This document shows, piece by piece, positions 48,112 through 57,437 of a stretch of 64,000 nt of DNA (position 1 is the stretch's first letter; each line of letters begins with the position of its first letter). This DNA is from Photobacterium carnosum. Lineage in GTDB: Bacteria > Pseudomonadota > Gammaproteobacteria > Enterobacterales > Vibrionaceae. The stretch spans positions 1 to 64,000 of the forward strand of contig NZ_NPIB01000014.1 of assembly GCF_002849605.1 (NCBI RefSeq), in the 5' to 3' direction. Below the pieces are notes generated by a model. The model did not search any database. It worked only from the letters and a program-made list of their open reading frames with translations, and was not told where the DNA came from. The position numbers and the translations under genes are program-made.

Positions 48112-48130
48112 AAGAACACTAGGAAGACAA

Positions 48131-48165
48131 GAAAGCCCCTGCTGAGAATATCAACAGGGGCTTTC
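48131..48165. terminator. Bidirectional terminator
   Basis: GAAAGCCCCTG / CAGGGGCTTTC 11-bp stem, 13-nt loop, T-rich to the right, between convergent RDD and PhnA genes. Confidence 0.87.
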
Positions 48166-48188
48166 TTTATTCTCAAATACAGTAAGAA

Positions 48189-48761
48189 TTACTTCTTAGT
48201 GAACGCTGAGATGATCACCATTTGCACACCGTCAGCACGACCTTGGATGTGAAGTGGGTTGTCAGATAAGCTGATGTTACGTACTGGTGTACCACGCTTG
48301 ATAACCATGCTTGAACCTTTAACTGGTAGATCTTTAATGATAGTTACGCTATCACCAGCTTGAAGGATTGCACCATTTGCATCGCGAGTAGGGATTGAAG
48401 CTTGTTCTTCTTCAACAAGACCTTTTTCAGCCCACTCTTTAACGTTATCTTCTAAATACATCATGTCAACGAGATCCATTGCCCAATCAGTTTTAGTTGA
48501 AAGACGCTTAAGCTGGCGATATACCATAACTTGAACAGCAGGAACTTGACTCCACATGGTGTCGTTTAGGGCACGCCAATGGTTTTCGTCAGTTGTTTCT
48601 GGGTTTTCAAGCTGACCACGGCAAGTATCACAAAGAAGTACACAACAACCTGCACTCTTGTCTTCAGAAGCAGGAACAGCGTATACCGCTAGATTGTTTT
48701 CAGAAGAACATAGCTCACATTTTGATTCACTACGCGTTTTTAATGCTTGTTCGATAGTCAT
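48189..48761 (-). CDS. PhnA/YjdM-family zinc-ribbon protein
   Basis: A 190-residue cytosolic protein. The N-terminal zinc ribbon has CELC and CDTC pairs (SKCELCSSENNL; VLLCDTCRGQL). The C-terminal PhnA domain has DANGAILQAGDSVTIIKDLP and VKGSSMVIKRGTPVRNI. Despite the name, it is not required for phosphonate use. ATG 48761 gives the standard start MTIEQALKTRSE. Confidence 0.92.
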   Translation of the reverse strand: MTIEQALKTRSESKCELCSSENNLAVYAVPASEDKSAGCCVLLCDTCRGQLENPETTDENHWRALNDTMWSQVPAVQVMVYRQLKRLSTKTDWAMDLVDMMYLEDNVKEWAEKGLVEEEQASIPTRDANGAILQAGDSVTIIKDLPVKGSSMVIKRGTPVRNISLSDNPLHIQGRADGVQMVIISAFTKK

Positions 48762-49104
48762 GGGAATTGTCCATTGATTTATTGTGCCAATATTATGCCG
48801 TTCTATTGTACAGAAGAAAAGCAAACATGTCCCTGATCACGAAATTTATAGTACAACAGACTGTTTAATATCCAGCTAGCTTTGTTTTATTAACCTAACC
48901 ACACGGTTGTTGTTTCATATTTAACAATATAGATACAGTGTTCACTAATATAAGAGAGTGTCAGAGACTTATATAAAACATGAGGTAATGTTCTTTACAG
49001 TTACATGAAAAAATGAAGCTTATCGCAGTGTGCTTGTTTCGATCTGTGCCTACAACATGTTAAGAGTAAACTATCGCGATTACTATTAAGTTTAAGGGAA
49101 AAGG

Positions 49105-50466
49105 ATGTTCCAGTATAAATACAGTGTTTTGATGTTAGCCATTATCGCCAGTATAAGTACGCCAGTATGTGCATCATCAGATACAATAGTTTCACCTTAC
49201 GTCGTTGGTGGTAGTGATGTTGATACTAATACTCCAGTTAGTGAAAATTTTATGGCATCACTCCGCAATAATAAAGATGGAGAAACCCCTTTTTGTGGCG
49301 CGACGATTATCAATGATCAGTGGGTATTAACGGCAGCCCATTGCGTGGTAACAGGAAGTGATAAAAACGCAGAAGTATTAGCACCGTCTAATATTACGAT
49401 TACTGCTGGGTTACTTAATAATAGCTATCCACAAAAAAAACATATATTTTCAGCTACGCATGTGGTGATACACCCCGCTTATAGTCCAGTAGCTGTGATA
49501 AAAGAGACAACAGTTAATGATCAAGTGATTACTGAGATTGTTAGTTCGGCATTGGATAACGATGTTGCTCTAATTCGGGTAAATCGTAAGTTTGTTGGTT
49601 TAGGTAAAGTTGCATTATCAACCTTATCGCAAACACAGTTGATTGAGGAACAGCTAAAACAAGAATGGGAACAAGCCAATAATCCTATTCCTACAGACCA
49701 TCGTCCGGAAAATATTACCGTTTTAGGGTGGGGAGCAACGACAATTGAGGGAAGTAAACCATCAAAAACACTTAAACAGGCTAAGTTGAGTTTCTTCCCT
49801 ATTAATCTTTGTTATGAGCGTATTGAGTCTAATGATAATCCGGGCTTAATTATTGATAGTCCAGCAAATATTACTAAATTATGTACATTGCCTCCTGTGG
49901 TTATTGCCGATCTTACTGGTGCAGATGCTTGTAATGGTGACAGCGGAGGTCCTATTTTTGTTATTGATAGTGAGGGCAATCAGTTACAAGTAGGTATTGT
50001 CAGTGGTGGTACGACAGGTAACCCTGTTTGCGGTTCAATGACTAGACCAGGTTTCTATGCTCGTGTAGGAAACTATACTGATTGGATTGTTGAAAATAGT
50101 AGTAAAGTGCCGACATATCCTATAACACCTCCTGATTTTCTTAATGATAAATACGGCGATCAAGATGGCGATGACACAGGTGGCGGTGACACAGGTGGCG
50201 GTGACACAGGTGGCGGTGACACAGGTGGCGGTGACACAGGTGGTGGTGACACTGGTGGCGGTGATACAGGTGGTGGTGATACCGGTGGTGGTGATACAGG
50301 TGGCGGTGACACAGGTGGTGGTGACACAGGTGATGATGGATGCAATGACAGCATTTCAGCGAACAATTGTAATATAGGTAAAGATCGCGATAGTGGCGGT
50401 AGTTTGGGCTTTATAGGCTTATTATTACTTTGTTCCGCTGCATTTTATAGACGTTTAAGGGACTAA
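49105..50466 (+). CDS. Secreted trypsin-like serine protease with GlyGly-CTERM sorting signal
   Basis: A 453-residue exported S1 protease. Signal peptide about 1-23 (...STPVCA); YVVGGSDVDTNTPVSENFM is the activation region. The catalytic triad is present: His in WVLTAAHCV (about 78), Asp in DNDVALIRV (about 152), Ser in CNGDSGGPIF (about 280). Residues ~355-410 are Asp/Gly/Thr repeats (ten GGGDT units), then a C-terminal GGSLGFIGLLLLCSAAFYRR: Gly-Gly, one helix and basic tail, i.e. GlyGly-CTERM, cleaved by rhombosortase for type II secreted proteins in this group. Confidence 0.93.
   Translation: MFQYKYSVLMLAIIASISTPVCASSDTIVSPYVVGGSDVDTNTPVSENFMASLRNNKDGETPFCGATIINDQWVLTAAHCVVTGSDKNAEVLAPSNITITAGLLNNSYPQKKHIFSATHVVIHPAYSPVAVIKETTVNDQVITEIVSSALDNDVALIRVNRKFVGLGKVALSTLSQTQLIEEQLKQEWEQANNPIPTDHRPENITVLGWGATTIEGSKPSKTLKQAKLSFFPINLCYERIESNDNPGLIIDSPANITKLCTLPPVVIADLTGADACNGDSGGPIFVIDSEGNQLQVGIVSGGTTGNPVCGSMTRPGFYARVGNYTDWIVENSSKVPTYPITPPDFLNDKYGDQDGDDTGGGDTGGGDTGGGDTGGGDTGGGDTGGGDTGGGDTGGGDTGGGDTGGGDTGDDGCNDSISANNCNIGKDRDSGGSLGFIGLLLLCSAAFYRRLRD
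50179..50328 (+). repeat. Ten tandem 15-bp units inside the protease gene
   Basis: The unit GGTGGCGGTGACACA encodes GGGDT and recurs ten times with only third-position changes (GGC/GGT, GAC/GAT, ACA/ACT/ACC). It forms an extended, probably flexible spacer between the protease domain and the C-terminal anchor. Unit number is likely to vary between strains by slippage. Confidence 0.92.
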
Positions 50467-50905
50467 ATAAGAAAAAATCAGTGATTCAGCCATAAGTTAA
50501 CGTTGTACTAATCATTGATGGTTACATTATTAATGTGGAAGTTAGTTTTTTAGCTAGTTTCCATTTTTTTTGCATATTAAACAATAGATTGATTTTTTAA
50601 AAATTAAATTATTACGATTAATGATTTATTTTTATTGTGAGATAAAAAGATATTTATATACCTATTGTTTCTTTGAACAGAAGACAGAAAATAAATGTAT
50701 AACTTACATATATTTAACAATATATGTATTTTAAATGATAAATAAAATAAGAATAGGACTGGATTATTTAATATTAAAAGTCATTGATACTATTGTTATT
50801 TGTCTTTTATCTTTAATATCAAGTTATTACCTATTATTTATTTTGTATTTAATATATTTAAAACTAATAATTTAATGTTTTATTATTTTATCCCCTAAAA
50901 TCTAT

Positions 50906-50973
50906 TTATCCACAGAAGCTGTGCATAACTCTGTGGGAAATTCGCTAAAGCCAGATTCGGTGCAGCCTCTGGC
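50906..50973 (+). promoter_or_regulatory. Cluster of DnaA-box-like 9-mers followed by a hairpin
   Basis: TTATCCACA (50906-50914) is a perfect DnaA box. TGTGCATAA (50920-50928) is its inverted near-match (TTATGCACA on the minus strand), and TGTGGGAAA (50932-50940) is a further degenerate inverted box. Ten bp later GCCAGA (50950-50955) and TCTGGC (50968-50973) form a GC-rich stem in an otherwise very AT-rich region. The block looks conserved or functional, for example as a DnaA-titration or replication-control site; no replication gene is adjacent. Confidence 0.45.
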
Positions 50974-51422
50974 AAAGTCAATATATAGTTAATTGAAATG
51001 TACTAATAACTTTAAATTTATTGATTTAGTTCAATGATTAAACAGAAAGCTTGTTTTATGTATTCATCATTCAAATAAAGTTTAATATTTAAAATATAAA
51101 GTTAACGCTAAAAATATATATTGAGATGAATGTTGAAAATTTGTTTCTAACATAAACGTTAAATCATGCATTAATAGGATTAAATATTATAACAATAGAA
51201 TGGATATTCCATATGCGAATTTATGCGTAAAATAGTGTGATCTATATTTTAAAATGATGGATATTCTTTTATTTTAGAAGATGAAATAATTAGCTTGGAC
51301 CGCTATCTATTATTGAGGTTGTTATTGATAATGGTTTTATTTCTTAATCATAGCGTGCGGTATGTTATTTTCAATTGTTCAACGTACCATTGATTGATAT
51401 CGCAGAGGATATTAAAGCGCGT

Positions 51423-51524
51423 TTATGAGCTCACGTTAGGAGCCAATAGCATGTTGGCTGTGATTGAAACAACACCGCTTAGCAACCCAATTAGCCGTGC
51501 TAAATGAAAGATTAAACCAATAGG
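51423..51524 (-). pseudogene. Possible remnant of a membrane-protein gene (C-terminal end)
   Basis: The minus strand is open for 33 codons between an in-frame TGA and a TAA stop. It reads PIGLIFHLARLIGLLSGV followed by VSITANMLLAPNVSS, a hydrophobic helix with protein-like composition in the middle of non-coding DNA. There is no start codon or ribosome site. Family not recognised; chance is possible. Confidence 0.25.
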
Positions 51525-51621
51525 TCAATAGTGTGGGTAATGACGTGATTGTTGATACATGGTTGATATATACAAGTTAAGCATATTATTATGCCGATGG
51601 TTTTCTTTTGGATGATTTATT

Positions 51622-52287
51622 GTGTCAAAAATATTAGTTGTTGATGATGATGTACAGTTGTGTGAATTACTAACCGAAGTGCTTGAAGATGAAGGCCATG
51701 ATGTCAGTTGTGTTCATTGTGGAGAGTCAGCGATTGAATATTTACAAAATAAAGGGGTCGATTTAGTCTTATTGGATGTGATGCTGCCTAACCTTGATGG
51801 TATGCAAGTTGCACGTCGTATTTGCCAGCGATTTGCAACCCCTATTTTAATGTTAACCGCATTGGGCGACGAAGCGACTATGCTTGATGGTTTGCAAGCG
51901 GGTGCAGACCATTTCATTACTAAACCGTTTAAAGTACCTGAATTATTGATACGTATTAGTGCTATTTTGCGCCGTGTTGGGCTTGAGCGTCAGCGTCATA
52001 TGATTCGTTCTGGTGAAGAAAAGATGGCGGCAGAAATGTCACGTTTACCATTAACCAGTACTGAAGCGGAATTATTAGAATATTTAATCAAGAATGATGG
52101 CATTGTAGTATCGAAGGCTGAATTACAAAAACAAGTGCTTAAAAAAGAATTAAGTCCATTTGATCGTAATCTTGATATGCATATCAGTAATATACGTCGT
52201 AAAATTGTATTGGCTGGTATGTCTAAATTACACATTAAAACAGTACGAGGAAGAGGCTATAGCTATTCTGAATGCGTCAATCATTAA
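51622..52287 (+). CDS. OmpR/CpxR-type response regulator
   Basis: A 221-residue regulator starting at GTG. REC domain: KILVVDDDVQLCELL, phospho-Asp in VDLVLLDVMLPNLDG (about 51), Lys in FITKPFKVPELL. C-terminal winged-helix DNA-binding domain: LTSTEAELLEYLIKNDGIVV, LDMHISNIRRKI and IKTVRGRGYSY. Order, spacing and sequence resemble CpxR. The kinase gene overlaps by 16 bp. Confidence 0.9.
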   Translation: MSKILVVDDDVQLCELLTEVLEDEGHDVSCVHCGESAIEYLQNKGVDLVLLDVMLPNLDGMQVARRICQRFATPILMLTALGDEATMLDGLQAGADHFITKPFKVPELLIRISAILRRVGLERQRHMIRSGEEKMAAEMSRLPLTSTEAELLEYLIKNDGIVVSKAELQKQVLKKELSPFDRNLDMHISNIRRKIVLAGMSKLHIKTVRGRGYSYSECVNH

Positions 52288-53693
52288 TTAAAGGATCTGT
52301 TGTGGAAAGTCTTTCCCAGCGTAAAGTGTGGTACAAGCAGTATCAACAACATGGCTTGGTGGTACGACTTTTTTCGTATTTTACCGTGAGTTTGTTATTA
52401 ATATTATTACTGCAAAATTTAGCTGAAATTGCATTAGTTAAAACGATGCTACATGTGCCAAAGAACGTTCAACACAAGATGCTCGTGATGGCAGAGCAAG
52501 CCCAACAGTTAATTGATTCAGGTAGTAAACAACAACTTGGCCAATGGGAGACGCAACAGCCTTATTATTTGTTTGTCCTAGATAAAAATCAACATGAAAT
52601 GGGGGATCGAAAAATGCATCCTCATTTCGCTTTCAAACTGAGTTATGCTCGCGGAATTAATTCCATTTTAGATTCACGTGTTAACCAACCTATTTTTGTT
52701 ATCCCTTTAAAAGATGGAAATCAATTGATGGTGCAATTACCATATCAATTACATCCTGCCAAATATTTCTCATTTTATTTTGGATTAATTCAAGTCGTGA
52801 TTGCCGCATTAATTCTATTAATGTTTTCATTTCTTATTGCGCGTTATTTACAACGACCACTAAATACCTTACGAGAGGCCAGCCGTAGTCTTGCTAGTGG
52901 TGATTTTTCAGTAAGAGTGGCAAATACTGTAAGTGATAGTAGCCTTGAATTTAAATCGCTTGCGACTGACTTTGATGACATGGCAGAAAAAATTCAAATG
53001 TTATCTGAACGTCAACGACGCTTAATTCGTGATGTATCACATGAGCTGCGTACCCCATTAGCTCGGCATAATTTATCATTACATTTAATAAGAAAACGGG
53101 TTGCGTCTGAGCACCACCATCTTGTTGATCGATTAGAACGTGAAGCTGAAGAAATGAATCAATTGGTTAGTGAAATTTTAGAATTTAATCAGCTTCAAAA
53201 TATAACTGATAACGCTAATTTAATTCCCATTGATGTTGAGAGTTTGTGCTTAACGACTATTCCTAATATTGAGGCATTATTGGGCACACAACAAACCTTT
53301 ACTACCGATATTGATAATAATCTGCCATTCGTCATGGGGGATACTCGTTTAATTTTGCGAGCGGTGAATAACTTACTTACCAATGCGATTAAATATGCAG
53401 GAGAAAATGCACATATTCACTTGATTTCATCGCTGGTGGTTGTCGACGGGCAACAATTTGTACAATTAAGCGTAGAAGATGATGGTTTTGGTATTGCTGA
53501 ACAACATTTAAAACGAATATTTGATCCCTTTACTCGTATTGAAGGTGCACGCGATAAACAATCTGGTGGTTATGGTCTTGGTTTAGCCATTGTTAAAGAA
53601 GCAATGACGGTGATGAATGGCGCTGTTAACGCTAAAAGTCGTCAACCGCATGGATTATGTATTCATTTATTGTTACCAGTAATGAAAAAATAA
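52272..53693 (+). CDS. CpxA-type sensor histidine kinase
   Basis: A 473-residue membrane kinase: helix near residues 33-52, periplasmic sensor (about 53-170), second helix (about 172-193), HAMP (RYLQRPLNTLREASRSLASG), HisKA with phospho-His in RDVSHELRTPLARHN, N box LLTNAIKYAG, and G boxes EDDGFGIAEQHLKRIF and GGYGLGLAIVKEAM. Probably senses envelope stress, as CpxA does. No cpxP-like gene is visible upstream. Confidence 0.9.
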   Translation: MRQSLIKGSVVESLSQRKVWYKQYQQHGLVVRLFSYFTVSLLLILLLQNLAEIALVKTMLHVPKNVQHKMLVMAEQAQQLIDSGSKQQLGQWETQQPYYLFVLDKNQHEMGDRKMHPHFAFKLSYARGINSILDSRVNQPIFVIPLKDGNQLMVQLPYQLHPAKYFSFYFGLIQVVIAALILLMFSFLIARYLQRPLNTLREASRSLASGDFSVRVANTVSDSSLEFKSLATDFDDMAEKIQMLSERQRRLIRDVSHELRTPLARHNLSLHLIRKRVASEHHHLVDRLEREAEEMNQLVSEILEFNQLQNITDNANLIPIDVESLCLTTIPNIEALLGTQQTFTTDIDNNLPFVMGDTRLILRAVNNLLTNAIKYAGENAHIHLISSLVVVDGQQFVQLSVEDDGFGIAEQHLKRIFDPFTRIEGARDKQSGGYGLGLAIVKEAMTVMNGAVNAKSRQPHGLCIHLLLPVMKK

Positions 53694-55004
53694 ATGGACA
53701 GCCATAACCTTGCACATTAACCATGAGCTACTACACTTAATCTTCAAGTTGCTTATGGTGAAACGAATGACAATTTCAAGACGCAAATTGATAGAGCCTC
53801 AAATTACGCCTTTTTATCATGTAATTAATCGCTGTGTACGTCGTGCCTATTTGTGTGGCGATGATCCGCATAATGGTAAAAACTATCAGCATCGTCGCGG
53901 TTGGATAGTAAATAAAATCAAACAATTAGCCGCTGTGTTTTGTATTGATGTGTGTGCTTATGCGGTAATGAGTAACCATTATCATTTAGTGCTAAAAATA
54001 GATATCGAGCAGCAGAAAAAGCTAACCCCTGAAGCTGTGATATCACGTTGGTTACAGTTATTTAGTGGTCATCCTATCGCTGTCTATTTTTTAAAAGAGG
54101 GTCAAATAGCCGCAGATAAACAACAAGCACTATCAACATTAGTGGCTGAATGGCAGCAACGATTAGGCAGTATTAGCTGGTTTATGCGCTGTCTTAATGA
54201 AGAAATAGCACGAAAATCTAATAAAGAAGATCAATGTAAAGGGGCGTTTTGGGAAGGGCGGTTTAAGTCTCAAGCATTACTTGATGAGCAAGCGTTATTA
54301 TCATGCATGATGTATGTTGATTTAAATCCGATTAGGGCGGGAGTTACACCATCACTAGAACAATCAGATTTTACCTCTATTCAGCAACGTATTCGTGAAT
54401 ATCAACAAGTAAAAACCTCATCTAAACAATCATCATCAAGTAACTCTTATTTTCAGTTATTACCTTTTGTCGGTGCTGAACATCAAGCTAAAAAAGCAGG
54501 TATAAACTTTGCTTTTGCCGATTATCTTGAACTAATTGACTGGACTGGTCGCTGTATTCGAAATGATAAAAAAGGTTTTATTGCACCTAATCAGCCCAAG
54601 ATTTTACAGAAAATGGGAATAACACCAGATGCTTGGCTTGAGCACAGTGAACAATTTATGGAACATTATGCCAATGTAAGTGGTAGATGGTCCCGAATGT
54701 GTGCATTCAAACAACATATTGGTGGACATTGGTGCAAAGGAAAGTCGGCGAGTCACCAGTTACATCCTAATTAAACATAGTTTCTTATAATTAGATGAAA
54801 ACACTGCAATAATCGTCAGGATTGTAGGTTTTGTTGATCCTGAAATATGAGAATAGAACTGATTTAACGAAGAATTATAAATAATGAGCTGTAAATTTTA
54901 GATTTGAGAGATTATTGCTGGTGGGATAGTTGTTTTTTGGGGATTCTATTTAAGAGTTAAAACATTTGGCTGTCCATGATTATATATAATATATGGTTGT
55001 CCAT
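53694..55004. mobile_element. RAYT-type transposase gene flanked by short palindromic ends
   Basis: ATGGACAGCCAT (53694-53705) directly follows the sensor-kinase stop. Its reverse complement TGGCTGTCCAT recurs at 54967-54977, and a one-mismatch copy ATGGTTGTCCAT at 54993-55004. The only gene between them is a Y1 HUH transposase. The arrangement fits a REP-associated tyrosine transposase locus whose gene is bracketed by its own target palindromes. Confidence 0.55.
53767..54774 (+). CDS. Y1/HUH transposase (IS200-like, RAYT group)
   Basis: About 335 residues. The HUH metal motif is in AVMSNHYHLVLKID; PFYHVINRCVRRAYLCGDD is the usual first block; WEGRFKSQALLDEQALLSCM and MYVDLNPIRAG follow, with the catalytic Tyr expected nearby. 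These single-strand transposases move or maintain short palindromes rather than classical IS ends. ATG 53767 is chosen because GGTGA lies 5 nt upstream; ATG 53755 and a TTG at 53710 are alternatives. The extra C-terminal domain (about residues 240-335) is typical of the longer marine members. Confidence 0.85.
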   Translation: MTISRRKLIEPQITPFYHVINRCVRRAYLCGDDPHNGKNYQHRRGWIVNKIKQLAAVFCIDVCAYAVMSNHYHLVLKIDIEQQKKLTPEAVISRWLQLFSGHPIAVYFLKEGQIAADKQQALSTLVAEWQQRLGSISWFMRCLNEEIARKSNKEDQCKGAFWEGRFKSQALLDEQALLSCMMYVDLNPIRAGVTPSLEQSDFTSIQQRIREYQQVKTSSKQSSSSNSYFQLLPFVGAEHQAKKAGINFAFADYLELIDWTGRCIRNDKKGFIAPNQPKILQKMGITPDAWLEHSEQFMEHYANVSGRWSRMCAFKQHIGGHWCKGKSASHQLHPN

Positions 55005-55060
55005 AATTAAGTGTTTTAGTGTTAGCGGTCTACGAAATACCATAGCCCGCTAATTGGTAT

Positions 55061-55300
55061 TTATTTTTCAGATAGTCCAAGACCCCTAATTGCGATATTC
55101 AAAGTGTTGTTAAAATCTGCATTATTTTCAAGTATCCCTGAGCTTGCTGGGCCAAGGGCATTTGAGTATAAGCTTAGTTGCTTGTCTAATGGCAGATCTA
55201 ACTGGTTATATAGGTTTTGGCAAATTTCTGAATGTTGTTCTGGTGCATTCTTCGATAGGTCTATTAGAGTGTCATAAATAAGACTGGCAACGTTATTCAT
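55061..55300 (-). CDS. Small acidic protein of unknown function
   Basis: A 79-residue helical protein (MNNVASLIYDTLIDLSKNAP...LDLPLDKQLSLYSNALGPAS). AAGGA is 6 nt before the start. No membrane segment or recognised domain. Single gene between the transposase locus and the HAD gene. Confidence 0.5.
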   Translation of the reverse strand: MNNVASLIYDTLIDLSKNAPEQHSEICQNLYNQLDLPLDKQLSLYSNALGPASSGILENNADFNNTLNIAIRGLGLSEK

Positions 55301-55627
55301 AGTCGTTCCTTAATTATTGAATGGGTTGTGTATGGGTTATATCTACCAAAAGGGTAAACGTCTGAGATATTAATCACATAATGATAAGAATGAGTGTAAA
55401 TAATTGCTTTTTGACTGTTATTTTCTCCCTTATTCTTCAGATAATATGTACTTTATTTTAGAATGACGATGCTTATTACTTTATTATATTAGTTCATTTT
55501 TTGAATGTAAGTAGTTAACGTCGCCAGGATTGATCACTAGGTTGATTACATGAGTTGGCATCAGATATTTACCTTGTAAGGTTTAATCGGTAATGTGTTC
55601 TTTAATGAAATTAAGGAGATGATGTGA
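55301..55627. other. AT-rich intergenic region between divergent genes
   Basis: About 330 bp that must hold the promoters of the minus-strand small gene and the plus-strand HAD gene. No operator, repeat or RNA feature is apparent; AGGAG at 55614-55618 is the HAD ribosome site. Confidence 0.55.
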
Positions 55628-56278
55628 ATGATTAAATTCGATTGTTTTATTTTTGATGTAGATGCGACGTTGGTTGATACAGAAACCGTGATTGATAACA
55701 TTTGGAAAACATGGGCGAAGAGTGTTGGTATCGATTTTTCTTTAGTACAACAGCATATTCATGGTCGAAAAATTGAAGAAACATTAAGATGTGTGAATAG
55801 TGTATTGGCTAGTGACGAGCAGATATTAGCTGTTAAATCGATTGCTGTTAATGAAATGAAGAAAGCGACTGCAATCCCTGGTGCACTGGAGTTCGTTTCT
55901 AAATTAGATCAAGGTTCATGGGCAATTGCAACTAGTGGCCCTAGAAATATAGCATCTACCAGTTTACATGCGGCTGGTTTTGAACTGCCCCGAGTGATGG
56001 TGTGTGCCGAGGAAGTGAGTAAAGGTAAACCCGAGCCTGAACCATTTTTGGTCGCGGCGAAGATGTTAAACGTGTCTCCTGAACAATGTGTCGCTTTTGA
56101 AGATTCTCCTGTAGGAATAAAATCCGCCAAGACGGCTGGTTGCTATACCATAGCTCTTCTTACCAGTCATGATGCAGTTGATTTAGCCGAGGCCGATTTG
56201 ATTGTTGATGGCTTTGATAGTTTAATTCTATCTAAAGTAGAGGATAAATATTGCTTAGCTATTCGATCAAATATATAA
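55628..56278 (+). CDS. HAD-superfamily sugar-phosphatase (YfbT/HxpA-like)
   Basis: A 216-residue HAD subfamily IA phosphatase. Motif I is FDVDATLVDTE (D-x-D-A-T where most members have D-G-T), motif II the Ser in WAIATSGPRN, motif III Lys in SKGKPEPEPFLVAA and motif IV in VAFEDSPVGIKSAKTAGC. The HIHGRKIEETLR cap region and overall length resemble YfbT, which dephosphorylates hexose phosphates. Single gene. Confidence 0.87.
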   Translation: MIKFDCFIFDVDATLVDTETVIDNIWKTWAKSVGIDFSLVQQHIHGRKIEETLRCVNSVLASDEQILAVKSIAVNEMKKATAIPGALEFVSKLDQGSWAIATSGPRNIASTSLHAAGFELPRVMVCAEEVSKGKPEPEPFLVAAKMLNVSPEQCVAFEDSPVGIKSAKTAGCYTIALLTSHDAVDLAEADLIVDGFDSLILSKVEDKYCLAIRSNI

Positions 56279-56338
56279 CCTATTAAATAGGCTGTTTTAA
56301 TAATAATTAAAGGTATTTCCTTTTCAAAGAGATTGGTT

Positions 56339-56578
56339 ATGTTGTGGTTTTTGATGATAACGTTGCCGCTAGTATTAGCCGGCATTCATAAATTATTTTT
56401 GGTCTTTGACCTATATCCACGTAATAACAGCATGTATATTATTCCGGCGATTATTATCAGTTACTGCTTATTTGCCGTTCATTCTGCATTTGATCGTGAT
56501 GCGCTACCTGCGGTATTAATTGCTATTTATTATATTGGTCTAACTGCGATTACAGTGCGAGCAACCATACGTCGGTAA
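56339..56578 (+). CDS. Small three-helix membrane protein of unknown function
   Basis: A 79-residue protein starting MLWFLMITLPLVLAG, with helices at about residues 2-22, 33-50 and 55-74. No known motif. The true start is taken as ATG 56339; the ribosome site is weak. It lies between the HAD and RecX-like genes, 58 bp from the latter. Confidence 0.55.
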   Translation: MLWFLMITLPLVLAGIHKLFLVFDLYPRNNSMYIIPAIIISYCLFAVHSAFDRDALPAVLIAIYYIGLTAITVRATIRR

Positions 56579-56636
56579 TATTCCTCTTAAATAATATATC
56601 GACGCGTATTTTTCATTACTAATAAAGACTAATAAT

Positions 56637-57437
56637 ATGAAGAAACCGTATCCTGCAAAAACCATCCAAAATGTGATTAACAGTGCGATTTATCATTTAA
56701 ATTTACGGGATCATACTGAGTATGAATTGCGAAAAAAATTAGAAGCTAAAACAGAGCAACAAGATTGGATAGAGACTGTATTGCAACAAATGAAAGATTT
56801 CGGTTATGTAAAAGAAGATCTTCAATTTGCACTGCACTTTAGTGAGATGGCTTTTTCTAATGAACATGGACAACAGTACATTAAACAGAAATTAAAAGGT
56901 AAAGGTATTCCTGCAACAATCATTGAAGAAGCATTAATTGATATTATGGAGAAAAAACAAGTGTCTGAACTTGATATGATCAAAAGTCGTTTAGATAGTT
57001 ATGATGATTTTAGTCAAACCACCAAAGAGAAAATAACCAACGATCTCACTAAGCGAGGGTACAGCTTTCAAGATATTTCAAGAGCAATTTCTGAGCATGA
57101 TGCCGCCGATACGCTATTGAGCAAAGCTAAAATTAAAGGCATGAATGCTGATCTTGAAACCGAAGTATTGAAATTGGTGAGAAAGCTCAAAGGCAAAACA
57201 GTCATCAAGCAAGAGCTTAAAATGAAGCATGTTGATATTACTAATCTTGAGCAAGTCTTCTATGATTTAGAGGAAGCGGGTGAGGTCGATTTTTATGAAA
57301 ATTGCCAATTAGTATTAGCTAAAAAGCGGTTTGATTTGTCGAATTTTAAAGATAAAAGTAAAGCCTATGCCTATCTGTCATCAAAAGGTTATAGCTCTGA
57401 TGAAATCAAAGAAGCGATGGCAGCAGTAAGTAATTAA
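56637..57437 (+). CDS. RecX-family protein
   Basis: A 266-residue protein built of RecX three-helix repeats: LRDHTEYELRKKLEAKTEQQ, VLQQMKDFGYVKEDLQFAL, HGQQYIKQKLKGKGIPATII, and later KITNDLTKRGYSFQDISRAI and KAYAYLSSKGYSSDEIKEAM. RecX modulates RecA filaments. It is far longer than E. coli RecX (166) and not beside recA, so it is a second, divergent family member. Its stop codon (57435-57437) lies inside the degenerate terminal repeat of the CRISPR array. Confidence 0.8.
   Translation: MKKPYPAKTIQNVINSAIYHLNLRDHTEYELRKKLEAKTEQQDWIETVLQQMKDFGYVKEDLQFALHFSEMAFSNEHGQQYIKQKLKGKGIPATIIEEALIDIMEKKQVSELDMIKSRLDSYDDFSQTTKEKITNDLTKRGYSFQDISRAISEHDAADTLLSKAKIKGMNADLETEVLKLVRKLKGKTVIKQELKMKHVDITNLEQVFYDLEEAGEVDFYENCQLVLAKKRFDLSNFKDKSKAYAYLSSKGYSSDEIKEAMAAVSN

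Larger units (their letters stand above)
50467..51621. other. 1.15-kb non-coding region
   Basis: Apart from two items listed separately (a DnaA-box-like cluster with hairpin at 50906-50973 and a possible coding remnant at 51423-51524), the region is A/T-rich with many stops in all frames. No tRNA or terminator with a T run is evident directly after the protease gene. Confidence 0.6.

Noticed and set aside
50160-50366. Antisense ORF of repeated Val-Ser-Pro-Pro-Pro units
   Set aside because: A shadow of the tandem repeat in the protease gene; no start signal and no independent support.
50906-50973. Calling the DnaA-box cluster a replication origin
   Set aside because: No replication initiator or partition genes, no AT-rich 13-mer series and no iterons are adjacent. 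Only the cluster itself is reported.
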